A stretch of 64,000 bases of DNA from Candidatus Saccharibacteria bacterium 49-20 (GTDB lineage: Bacteria > Patescibacteriota > Saccharimonadia > Saccharimonadales > Saccharimonadaceae), in contig MKSN01000001.1 of the NCBI GenBank assembly GCA_001897295.1, positions 1 through 64,000 of the forward strand. The letters are read 5' to 3'. The position numbers and the translations under genes are program-made. Below are positions 58,059-64,000 of the stretch, piece by piece (positions within the stretch are counted from its first letter, which is position 1; the number at the start of each line of letters is the position of its first letter). The notes below the pieces were generated by a model. That model was not told the DNA's origin and made no database searches. It was given only the letters and a program-made list of their open reading frames with translations.

Positions 58059-58905
58059 TTGGCGCTTTGATGCACTTGGCACAAGCTGGGAAATTGCCTC
58101 AGGCGTGCCAATAGGCGACGCCACAAAGAAACGCGTCACAAAGCAGCTTGCATTGTTTGAACTTACCTTTTCTCGGTTTATTGGCGATTCGTTTGTGTCG
58201 GTCATTGCAGATAAACCCGGGAGCTATACTTTTCCGTCAGACGCCAAGGAAATCTTTTCATTGTATGAAGAACTCTACGAATTAACCGATGGAAAAGTCA
58301 CGCCCCTCGTAGGAGAGGCCCTGGCGGATGCGGGGTACGACGCGCGGTATTCGTTACAATCTAAGAAAGAAATTCACCCGGTTCCTCGCTATGGTGAGGT
58401 GGTCCAGCGTAAGGGGAATGTCATCACCACAAATCAGCCTGTGATGTTCGATGTTGGTGCAGTGGGCAAGGGCTATGCGGTTGATACAATTATCGAACTA
58501 TTAAAGGCTGATGGCTATAGCTCGTTCGTAGTCGATGCGAGCGGTGATATGCGCATTGTGGGTGATACTACGCAGCAAGTCGGGCTTGAAAATCCACACA
58601 ATTTTGAAGAAGTAATCGGAACGGTCGACCTACACAATAAGGCACTATGCGCTTCAGCGAGTAATCGTCGCAAGTGGGGTGAGTGGCATCACATTATCGA
58701 CCCCAATACGGCGTCGCCGACACACGAAATTATCGCCACTTGGGTGGTTGCCGATAGCGCGATGGTAGCGGATGGCTTGGCGACTGCATTGTTTTTTACT
58801 TCTCCCGAAACGCTTCGTGCAAAGTATACTTATGAGTATATGCGCATGCATGCGGATGGAAGCGTTGAATACTCAGATTATTTCGCGAAAGGTATTTTTG
58901 AATGA
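58030..58905 (+). CDS. apbE: FAD:protein FMN transferase ApbE
   Basis: 291 residues from the ATG at 58030; other in-frame ATGs at 58018 and 58021 cannot be excluded. Motifs: FDALGTSWEI, VMFDVGAVGKGYAVD (family D.GG.AKG.A.D), VDASGDMRIVGD, CASASNRRKWGEWHHIIDPNT and WVVADSAMVADGLATALFF with the Mg-binding Asp. ApbE moves FMN from FAD onto Thr/Ser of FMN_bind proteins. No signal peptide is obvious, unlike periplasmic lipoprotein ApbE, so flavinylation may occur before or during export. Its start lies inside the FMN-binding gene. Confidence 0.93.
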   Translation: MKSETTLAHNWRFDALGTSWEIASGVPIGDATKKRVTKQLALFELTFSRFIGDSFVSVIADKPGSYTFPSDAKEIFSLYEELYELTDGKVTPLVGEALADAGYDARYSLQSKKEIHPVPRYGEVVQRKGNVITTNQPVMFDVGAVGKGYAVDTIIELLKADGYSSFVVDASGDMRIVGDTTQQVGLENPHNFEEVIGTVDLHNKALCASASNRRKWGEWHHIIDPNTASPTHEIIATWVVADSAMVADGLATALFFTSPETLRAKYTYEYMRMHADGSVEYSDYFAKGIFE

Positions 58906-60404
58906 AGTTCTTAGAATATATTAATAAAATGTTGCGACCATTTTCGATGTATACTGGCATCGGGCTTGGGCTATCGGGCATTTTTCTAGTCGCGTTGCTG
59001 CTAAGCGCGCTAGGATATTTTAACTTCACCCCACTTGCGTTGGCACTGAGCGCATTGGTGCTCGTGGGTACAACGTATATCGCGAGCCTGCTCTGTGGGT
59101 GGCTTTTTGGCGTAAAAGCATACTGGGAATCCTCAATTATTACCGGGCTTATTTTGACGCTTATTTTTACACCATCAGCAGATATTTCGCAGCTGGTAGT
59201 TTTGGCTTTTGTCGGGTTTATTGCGGGTGTATCGAAATATATTCTCACGTGGCGCGGTCGGCATATCTTTAACCCCGCAGCCCTTGCGGCAGTGGTAATC
59301 TGCTTTACCGGCTTAGGTGCGGCGAGCTGGTGGGTGGCGACGCCAATTCTTACGCCTGTTGTTGCGTTGGTTGTGTTAATCTCGCTCTACCAAAGTAAAC
59401 GCTATTGGGTAGTGGGCACATTCCTGGCGATCACAATACCAGTCCTGTTAATTGAGTTTTTGATTTTTGGCGCGACTTTTGGCGAAAGCATATGGCTCCT
59501 GATGTCGTGGCCGATTCTTTTCCTTGCGGGTATTATGCTGACCGAACCGCTCACGCTACCGCCGCGCCGCTGGCAGATGTATGTTGTCGCTGCGGTGACT
59601 GCGGTTGCTTTCTTGCTTCCAATTAAGATTGGGGCCTTTCAGATGACACCGGCGCTCACACTTTTGATTGGTAACATTGTTGCGGCGGTATTTGCGGGCC
59701 GCTATGTGCTTACCTTGAAACTCAAAAAGCGCACCCAGCTCACACCTTCAACTGACGAGTTTGTATTTGAAACCGAAAAACCGTTTGTTTACGAGCCGGG
59801 TCAGTACATGGAACTCATGGTTCCACACAAGCGTGCTGATTTTCGCGGTATTCGTCGACGATTTAGTATTACTTCGCAGCCAAATACGAAGCAGATTTCA
59901 TTTGGTATCAAATTCTACGAGCCATCGAGTAGCTTTAAGCGCACGCTACGCACGCTTGGCGATGGTGCCACGATTCGTGCGACTGTTGTGGCGGGCGATT
60001 TCGTACTGCCAAAAGACGAAGCGAAGCAGTTGGTGTTTGTGGCAGGTGGCATAGGCATCACTCCATTTATAAGCCATTTACGCGCGATAAAAAAGAATAG
60101 CCGCGACATCACGCTGGTGTATGCGGTCGGTAGTGCACAAGAGTTGGCGTACGCCCAAGAGCTTACTGCATTTGGCATTGATGTGATTGTAGTTGCACCC
60201 GAAAAGCCAAAGGATTTACCGAACGATTGGAAGTACAGCCAAGGATCTCGAATTAACTACGATGAGCTCGCCGCGATGGTACCTGATGTTTCTGAGCGCT
60301 GGGCGTATATCTCTGGCCCGACACCATTTGTGCAATTTGGTAAAAAGCAACTCCGCAAGCTTGGTGCTCGCGGAGTCAAAACCGATTACTTTGCCGGCTA
60401 TTAA
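58902..60404 (+). CDS. RnfD/NqrB-like membrane domain fused to NAD(P)H-flavin reductase
   Basis: 500 residues in two halves. About 15-270: eight to ten transmembrane helices with ..KYILTWRGRHIFNPAALAAVV, the (G)KHIFNPAA-type motif of NqrB/RnfD; the flavinylation S-G-A-T motif of those subunits is not seen. About 275-500: ferredoxin-reductase-like domain with FAD motif RRRFSITSQP (RxxS), the pyridine-nucleotide loop LVFVAGGIGITPFISHL and YISGPTPFV. The 2Fe-2S domain of NqrF is absent. The layout suggests electron flow from NAD(P)H via FAD through the membrane to the FMN protein outside. Overlaps apbE by 4 nt. Confidence 0.88.
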   Translation: MKFLEYINKMLRPFSMYTGIGLGLSGIFLVALLLSALGYFNFTPLALALSALVLVGTTYIASLLCGWLFGVKAYWESSIITGLILTLIFTPSADISQLVVLAFVGFIAGVSKYILTWRGRHIFNPAALAAVVICFTGLGAASWWVATPILTPVVALVVLISLYQSKRYWVVGTFLAITIPVLLIEFLIFGATFGESIWLLMSWPILFLAGIMLTEPLTLPPRRWQMYVVAAVTAVAFLLPIKIGAFQMTPALTLLIGNIVAAVFAGRYVLTLKLKKRTQLTPSTDEFVFETEKPFVYEPGQYMELMVPHKRADFRGIRRRFSITSQPNTKQISFGIKFYEPSSSFKRTLRTLGDGATIRATVVAGDFVLPKDEAKQLVFVAGGIGITPFISHLRAIKKNSRDITLVYAVGSAQELAYAQELTAFGIDVIVVAPEKPKDLPNDWKYSQGSRINYDELAAMVPDVSERWAYISGPTPFVQFGKKQLRKLGARGVKTDYFAGY

Positions 60405-61937
60405 TTACTCGGTGATATCACGAATGACGGTGATCTGCGCGCCGAGTGTATTGAGGCGGTTTGCAAGATCTTCGTAGCCACGATTAATCGAGTAGACGTT
60501 ACGAAGGATTGAAGTGCCTGGTGCCGCAAGCATCGCAAGCAAGATCACTACCGCAGGACGAAGCGCGGGTGGGGTGATGATTTCAGCTGGCTTCCACTTG
60601 GTCGTACCTTCGATGTACAGGCGGTGTGGGTCAACAAGCTCCACCTTTGCGTTGAGCTTTGTGAGCTCGGTCAGGTAGATAGCACGGTTCTCGTAGACCC
60701 AGTCGTGAATCATCGTGCGACCTTTTGCCGACGCGGCAACAAGCGCGAAGAACGGCAGGTTGTCGATGTTGAGGCCAGGGAATGGCATAGGGTGAATCTT
60801 ATCAACTGACGCCTTGAGGTCACTTATCTTGGTGGTAATGTCAACGAGGCGAGTGCGACCGTTTAGTGCGGTATATTCATCGGAAAGTTCGTATTCAAAG
60901 CCCATGTTTTCGAGGAACTTGAGGTCGATTTCAAGGAATTCGATTGGTGCGCGTTCGATAGTAATTTCAGACTTCGTCACAATTGCGGCAGCGATAAAGC
61001 TCATTACCTCAATTGGGTCTTCGGCTGGTGCGTATTCGACGTTTTTGTTGATGTCGCGCACACCGTGGACGGTGAGGGTAGTTGAGCCAATACCTTCAAT
61101 CTTTACCCCAAGCTTTTCAAGGTAGAAACAAAGGTCTTGCACCATGTAGTTTGGGCTGGCGTTGCGAATAATAGTGACGCCGTCGTTGAGTGCCGCTGCC
61201 ATCAGGACGTTTTCGGTGACTGTGTCACCACGTTCTGAAAGCACAATTGCACGCTCTGGCTTGAGGCTTGAAGTGCTTACCTTGTAGCGGCTAGTAGTTG
61301 TTTCAACTTCAAGGCCAAATGGGCGAAGGCCATCAAGGTGTGGCTCGACGGTGCGTTCACCAAGGCTACAGCCACCGGCAAAAGGAATTTCAAAGGTGCG
61401 GTATTGGTGAAGGAGTGGTCCGAGGAACATGATAATGCTACGGGTACGCTTTGCGGCTTCGACATCCATTTCAGCAAGCTTGAGTTTTGCGGGAGGAATA
61501 ATTTCGAGGTCGCTACCATTGAACCAACGAGTCTTTACGCCGACACTGTTAAGTACTTCGATAATACGATTTACTTCTTCGATACGAGCGACGTTGCGAA
61601 GCGTGGTGGTTCCGCGGTTCAGAAGAGAGGCACAAAGAAGCGCAACTGCAGCATTCTTACTGGTTTTTGCAGTAATACGGCCAGAAAGTGGTTTACCACC
61701 TTCAACCTTGAGATTGATTGAACCTGGCTGGTTTACTGACACGATTTGACTAGAGAGCACATCGCTAATGCGGGCGAGCATATCAAGGCTGATATTTTGA
61801 CCCCCCTTTTCAATGCGGTTGATGGCGCTTTGGCTGGTGCTGAGCGCTTTGGCCAATTCTGCCTGGGTCATACCTCTGTTTTGACGTGTTTCTTGAATTA
61901 GTGTTCCAATTTTTGCTGCGTAATTCTTTGAATCCAT
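60405..61937 (-). CDS. murA: UDP-GlcNAc 1-carboxyvinyltransferase MurA with N-terminal XRE helix-turn-helix
   Basis: 510 residues. About 1-70: XRE/Cro HTH (IGTLIQETRQNRGMTQAELAKALSTSQSAINRIEKG). About 72-510: complete MurA, with K94/N95 (KTSKNAAV), catalytic C190 in FAGGCSLGERTVEPH, and the C-terminal ..GYEDLANRLNTLGAQI. MurA makes the first committed step of peptidoglycan synthesis (enolpyruvyl transfer from PEP; Cys is the fosfomycin target). MurA alone is ~420 residues, so the HTH is an added domain. It may let the enzyme read or control its own promoter, where a palindrome is found. Shares its end with the flavin operon's end (tail to tail). Confidence 0.95.
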   Translation of the reverse strand: MDSKNYAAKIGTLIQETRQNRGMTQAELAKALSTSQSAINRIEKGGQNISLDMLARISDVLSSQIVSVNQPGSINLKVEGGKPLSGRITAKTSKNAAVALLCASLLNRGTTTLRNVARIEEVNRIIEVLNSVGVKTRWFNGSDLEIIPPAKLKLAEMDVEAAKRTRSIIMFLGPLLHQYRTFEIPFAGGCSLGERTVEPHLDGLRPFGLEVETTTSRYKVSTSSLKPERAIVLSERGDTVTENVLMAAALNDGVTIIRNASPNYMVQDLCFYLEKLGVKIEGIGSTTLTVHGVRDINKNVEYAPAEDPIEVMSFIAAAIVTKSEITIERAPIEFLEIDLKFLENMGFEYELSDEYTALNGRTRLVDITTKISDLKASVDKIHPMPFPGLNIDNLPFFALVAASAKGRTMIHDWVYENRAIYLTELTKLNAKVELVDPHRLYIEGTTKWKPAEIITPPALRPAVVILLAMLAAPGTSILRNVYSINRGYEDLANRLNTLGAQITVIRDITE

Positions 61938-61944
61938 AGGGCTT

Positions 61945-61973
61945 ATGATATGTCATATTTGATATAAAATCAA
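61945..61973 (-). promoter_or_regulatory. murA promoter with palindrome
   Basis: Minus strand: -35 TTGATT (61968-61973), 17-bp spacer, -10 TATCAT (61945-61950), 7 nt before the ATG (leaderless). ATATGTCATAT (61948-61958) is a perfect palindrome around one central base overlapping the -10 and spacer, a good candidate operator for the HTH of MurA itself. Confidence 0.65.
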
Positions 61974-61989
61974 GACTTGCGCCAGAGCC

Positions 61990-62107
61990 GAATATCTTAC
62001 ATCTTCGTTCGGGAGGCCGTTACGCGCCTTGAAATTCACGTGTTAGCGATGTAATTTCAAGGGCTGCACTTCGCTTTTAGCCTCCCTCTCAAAGGTGTAA
62101 GATATTC
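61990..62107. other. nested inverted-repeat element (possible structured RNA)
   Basis: Three nested stems: outer GAATATCTTACA (61990-62001)/TGTAAGATATTC (62096-62107), extendable by four pairs; middle GGGAGGC (62011-62017)/GCCTCCC (62080-62086); inner CCTTGAAATT (62027-62036)/AATTTCAAGG (62053-62062). It lies between divergent murA and glyA but outside both predicted transcripts (murA appears leaderless; the glyA -10 starts 11 bp downstream). It may be a free-standing ncRNA or a mobile palindromic element. It does not fit 5S, 6S, SRP RNA or a known riboswitch by eye. Confidence 0.6.
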
Positions 62108-62117
62108 ACCTCTGTAC

Positions 62118-62138
62118 TATAATAGTTTTAACAGGAGA
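62118..62138 (+). promoter_or_regulatory. glyA promoter -10 and ribosome-binding site
   Basis: TATAAT (62118-62123) and Shine-Dalgarno AGGAGA (62133-62138), 6 nt before the ATG. The -35 position would fall inside the right arm of the inverted repeat. Confidence 0.7.
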
Positions 62139-62144
62139 TAAAAT

Positions 62145-63362
62145 ATGACAGATATACGCCCTACGGTGAAGAATGATGATGTGGTTGCGAAGTTGATTGC
62201 TGGTGAGGAAGCGCGCCAGAAGTCGGTGATTGAGCTTATTCCTAGTGAGAATTACGTGAGTGACGATGTACTTACTGCGCTGGGAAGTGTATTTACAAAT
62301 AAATACTCCGAAGGCTATCCAGGGAAGCGTTACTACGGTGGACAAGAGTTTACGGATCCGCTAGAGCAACTTGCGATTGACCGCGCAAAGGCACTGTTTC
62401 ACGCAGACCACGCTAATGTGCAGCCACACTCGGGCGCACCTGCGAATGAAGCGGTGTATAGTGCGTGGCTTGAACCGGGTGATACGATTCTCGCAATGGA
62501 GCTCAGTCACGGTGGACACCTTACACATGGTGCGCCGGTGACACGCAGCGCAAAGCTGTATAACTTTGTTCGCTATGGTTTGAAGGACGTCGAAACGGGC
62601 GAGATTGATTACGATGAACTTCGTGCACTTGCACTTGAGCACAAGCCGAAGATTATCCTCGCTGGCTTTAGTGCCTACTCGGGCGAACTTGATTACGAGA
62701 AGTTTGCGGCCATTGGTAATGAAGTTGGCGCGCTGCTTGTGGCGGACATGGCGCACATTGCAGGGCTTATTGCAGCGGGTGTTGCAAAGAATCCGCTTGA
62801 TTACGGCTTCCATGTGATGACGACGACGACTCATAAAACACTTCGCGGCCCACGCGGGGGCATGATTCTTTCAAAAGGCATTGTAAGCAATCCATTGAAG
62901 GCACCGGAAAAGACGGTCGAAAATATTCCAACCTTGATTGACCGTTCGGTATTTCCGGGTATGCAGGGTGGTCCACATATGCATAGCATTGCGGCTAAGG
63001 CTGTGGCGCTCCATGAAGCTGCACAGCCTGAGTTTAAAGAATATGCCGAACAAGTACTCAAGAATGCTGCGGTGCTTGCAGACGAGCTTAAGAAGGGCGG
63101 TTTGAAGCTTGTCGGCGGTGGAACAAAGAACCATCTTATTCTCGCGAATGTCTACGAAAGCTTTGGTATTGATGGAAAAGAAGCCCAGGAGCGACTTGAG
63201 GCGGTCGGTATTACACTGAACGCAAATTCGGTGCCTGATGACCCACTACCTCCGTTCCGCCCAAGCGGTATTCGACTTGGTACGCCTGCGGTGACAACGC
63301 AGGGAATGAAGGAAGAGGATATGGTGCGGATTGCAAAGAGAATCATCCAGACTTTGCACTAA
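62145..63362 (+). CDS. glyA: serine hydroxymethyltransferase
   Basis: 405 residues. PLP-dependent enzyme converting serine and THF to glycine and 5,10-methylene-THF. [38 protein letters not shown] and the PLP-lysine motif [20 protein letters not shown] (Schiff-base Lys in THKTLRG) are intact. It sources one-carbon units. It has a good Shine-Dalgarno and a terminator. Confidence 0.98.
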   Translation: MTDIRPTVKNDDVVAKLIAGEEARQKSVIELIPSENYVSDDVLTALGSVFTNKYSEGYPGKRYYGGQEFTDPLEQLAIDRAKALFHADHANVQPHSGAPANEAVYSAWLEPGDTILAMELSHGGHLTHGAPVTRSAKLYNFVRYGLKDVETGEIDYDELRALALEHKPKIILAGFSAYSGELDYEKFAAIGNEVGALLVADMAHIAGLIAAGVAKNPLDYGFHVMTTTTHKTLRGPRGGMILSKGIVSNPLKAPEKTVENIPTLIDRSVFPGMQGGPHMHSIAAKAVALHEAAQPEFKEYAEQVLKNAAVLADELKKGGLKLVGGGTKNHLILANVYESFGIDGKEAQERLEAVGITLNANSVPDDPLPPFRPSGIRLGTPAVTTQGMKEEDMVRIAKRIIQTLH

Positions 63363-63386
63363 ACCTGGGCCACGTGTAGACAACGC

Positions 63387-63417
63387 AAAATCACCGGCAT
63401 AAGCCGGTGATTTTTTT
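63387..63417. terminator. bidirectional terminator between glyA and prepilin
   Basis: AAAATCACCGGC / GCCGGTGATTTT with short loop and T-run; A-run on the other side suits the convergent prepilin gene. Confidence 0.92.
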
Positions 63418-63433
63418 GACAGTTGGCTGCTAA

Positions 63434-63985
63434 TTAAGCGCCTGTTGCTGTTGCTGCTACACAACCAATGTTGTATACAGTTGAGCCGACTGTTACAGAA
63501 CCGCTTACTTGACCACCCGTAACACCACTTGTGTTTACTCCAGGTGTTGATGCTGCGTAATCCCAGTAGGCAATAATGTAGCCAGTAGGTACCGAGATGC
63601 CACCGATAGTAGTAGGTGCTGCTACAGGTGATGTACCCGAGTTCGCACGTCCACAGATGCGGTACTGTACGGTGTTGCTACCGTTGCTTGCAGTTGGGTT
63701 CGAAGTTGTTAGCGTATTTGAAGGCAGGGTCCACGAGTTACCGGCTGCGGTCAAGTCGTTGATTGCTTTCGTGTAGTTGCCGGCGGTGCTGTCGGCAGCG
63801 TACGTTTCAACCTTCTTTTGTACGTTTGAAGCGGTTTCTTGCGCACCCGCAGCATTTGCACGGTTTGTGATACCTGTGTAAGACACAATAGTAATCGCAG
63901 CCAAGATAGCGATAACAACAACGACGATCAAGAGTTCGACGATGGTGAAACCTTGGCTTTTAGTTTTGATATCTGTGAAACTCAT
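63434..63985 (-). CDS. type IV prepilin
   Basis: 183 residues. Leader MSFTDIKTKSQG then FTIVELLIVVVVIAILAAITIVSYTGI with Glu5. The rest is Thr/Ala/Ser/Gly-rich with two Cys (YRICGRANSG and NIGCVA) likely forming a disulfide. A strong AGGGGG Shine-Dalgarno lies at the window edge. Low complexity and good ribosome site fit a highly expressed major pilin, but this is inference. Confidence 0.93.
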   Translation of the reverse strand: MSFTDIKTKSQGFTIVELLIVVVVIAILAAITIVSYTGITNRANAAGAQETASNVQKKVETYAADSTAGNYTKAINDLTAAGNSWTLPSNTLTTSNPTASNGSNTVQYRICGRANSGTSPVAAPTTIGGISVPTGYIIAYWDYAASTPGVNTSGVTGGQVSGSVTVGSTVYNIGCVAATATGA

Positions 63986-64000
63986 TGTGAGTTGCCCCCT

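Noticed and set aside
61990-62107. 5S rRNA, 6S RNA, SRP RNA or THF/glycine riboswitch for the nested repeat
   Set aside because: Sequence lacks the conserved cores of these RNAs as far as I can read, and the element ends before the glyA -10, so it is not in the glyA leader.
1-64000. CRISPR array, prophage or intact insertion sequence
   Set aside because: No regularly spaced repeats, cas genes, phage structural genes or intact transposase with terminal repeats were seen; the only transposase-like protein has lost its HUH motif.
1-64000. Recoding of TGA as glycine (as in Gracilibacteria/Absconditabacteria)
   Set aside because: Several genes end naturally with TGA and conserved proteins show no in-frame TGA, so the standard bacterial code applies.

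Overview
The window looks like a chromosome segment of a Candidatus Saccharibacteria (TM7) or closely related Patescibacteria/CPR bacterium. This is inferred from compact genes with short or overlapping spacers, shortened versions of conserved proteins (TsaB, HrcA, TilS), a type IV pilus operon with scattered prepilin genes, MurT/GatD, a lamin-tail surface protein, and a very high share of genes whose start codon lies only 6-8 nt after a TATAAT-like -10 box (apparently leaderless mRNAs). TGA is used as a normal stop, so the code is standard. No rRNA operon, intact insertion sequence, prophage or CRISPR array is visible.

Layout. 1-6.9 kb: end of a surface/pilin-like protein, yebC, a lamin-tail protein, ruvC / a decayed REP-type transposase / ruvAB, a PH-domain membrane protein and a prepilin. 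7-9.8 kb: recA, a Nudix gene, recX and a PRC-barrel gene. 9.8-15.4 kb (minus strand): type IV pilus operon pilB-pilC-pilM-pilN-pilO-small pilus protein. 15.4-19.5 kb: tsaE, truncated tsaB, rny, an EEP-family hydrolase, a VIT1-like transporter and tRNA-Pro. 19.7-29.8 kb: glycosyltransferase, OpgC-like acyltransferase, bcp, tilS, ftsH, murJ, lepA, gmk. 29.8-38.7 kb: heat-shock region (hrcA-grpE, dnaK, dnaJ), each unit behind CIRCE operators whose spacer carries the -35 box, interrupted by two GC-rich, probably acquired cassettes (31.1-31.7 and 34.9-35.8 kb). 38.7-45.2 kb: HExxH protein, GT4 glycosyltransferase + ATP-grasp pair, RimB/RimK-like pair, DUF192. 45.3-53.3 kb: tRNA-Lys, prepilin, ComEC, gatD-murT, membrane-anchored Clp ATPase, tRNA-His, tRNA-Gly. 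53.3-57.1 kb: pilin pseudogene, transglutaminase-like surface protein, prepilin, tRNA-Arg. 57.3-60.4 kb: DUF1653 and a three-gene flavin electron-transfer cassette (FMN-binding protein, ApbE, RnfD/NqrB-like membrane domain fused to a flavin reductase). 60.4-64 kb: MurA fused to an XRE helix-turn-helix, an unassigned nested inverted-repeat element, glyA and another prepilin.

How the genes fit together. Pilus assembly genes, at least four intact prepilins and ComEC suggest surface attachment and DNA uptake; RecA, RecX and RuvABC would process incoming DNA. MurA, MurJ, MurT/GatD and FtsH point to a peptidoglycan wall with amidated lipid II. The flavin cassette could move electrons from NAD(P)H across the membrane to an extracytosolic flavoprotein and is the best candidate for an under-described system here. 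Other points of note are the XRE-MurA fusion with its operator-like palindrome, the ribosome-site/terminator complementarity at 31.1-31.6 kb, the nested inverted repeat at 62 kb, and pervasive leaderless promoters.
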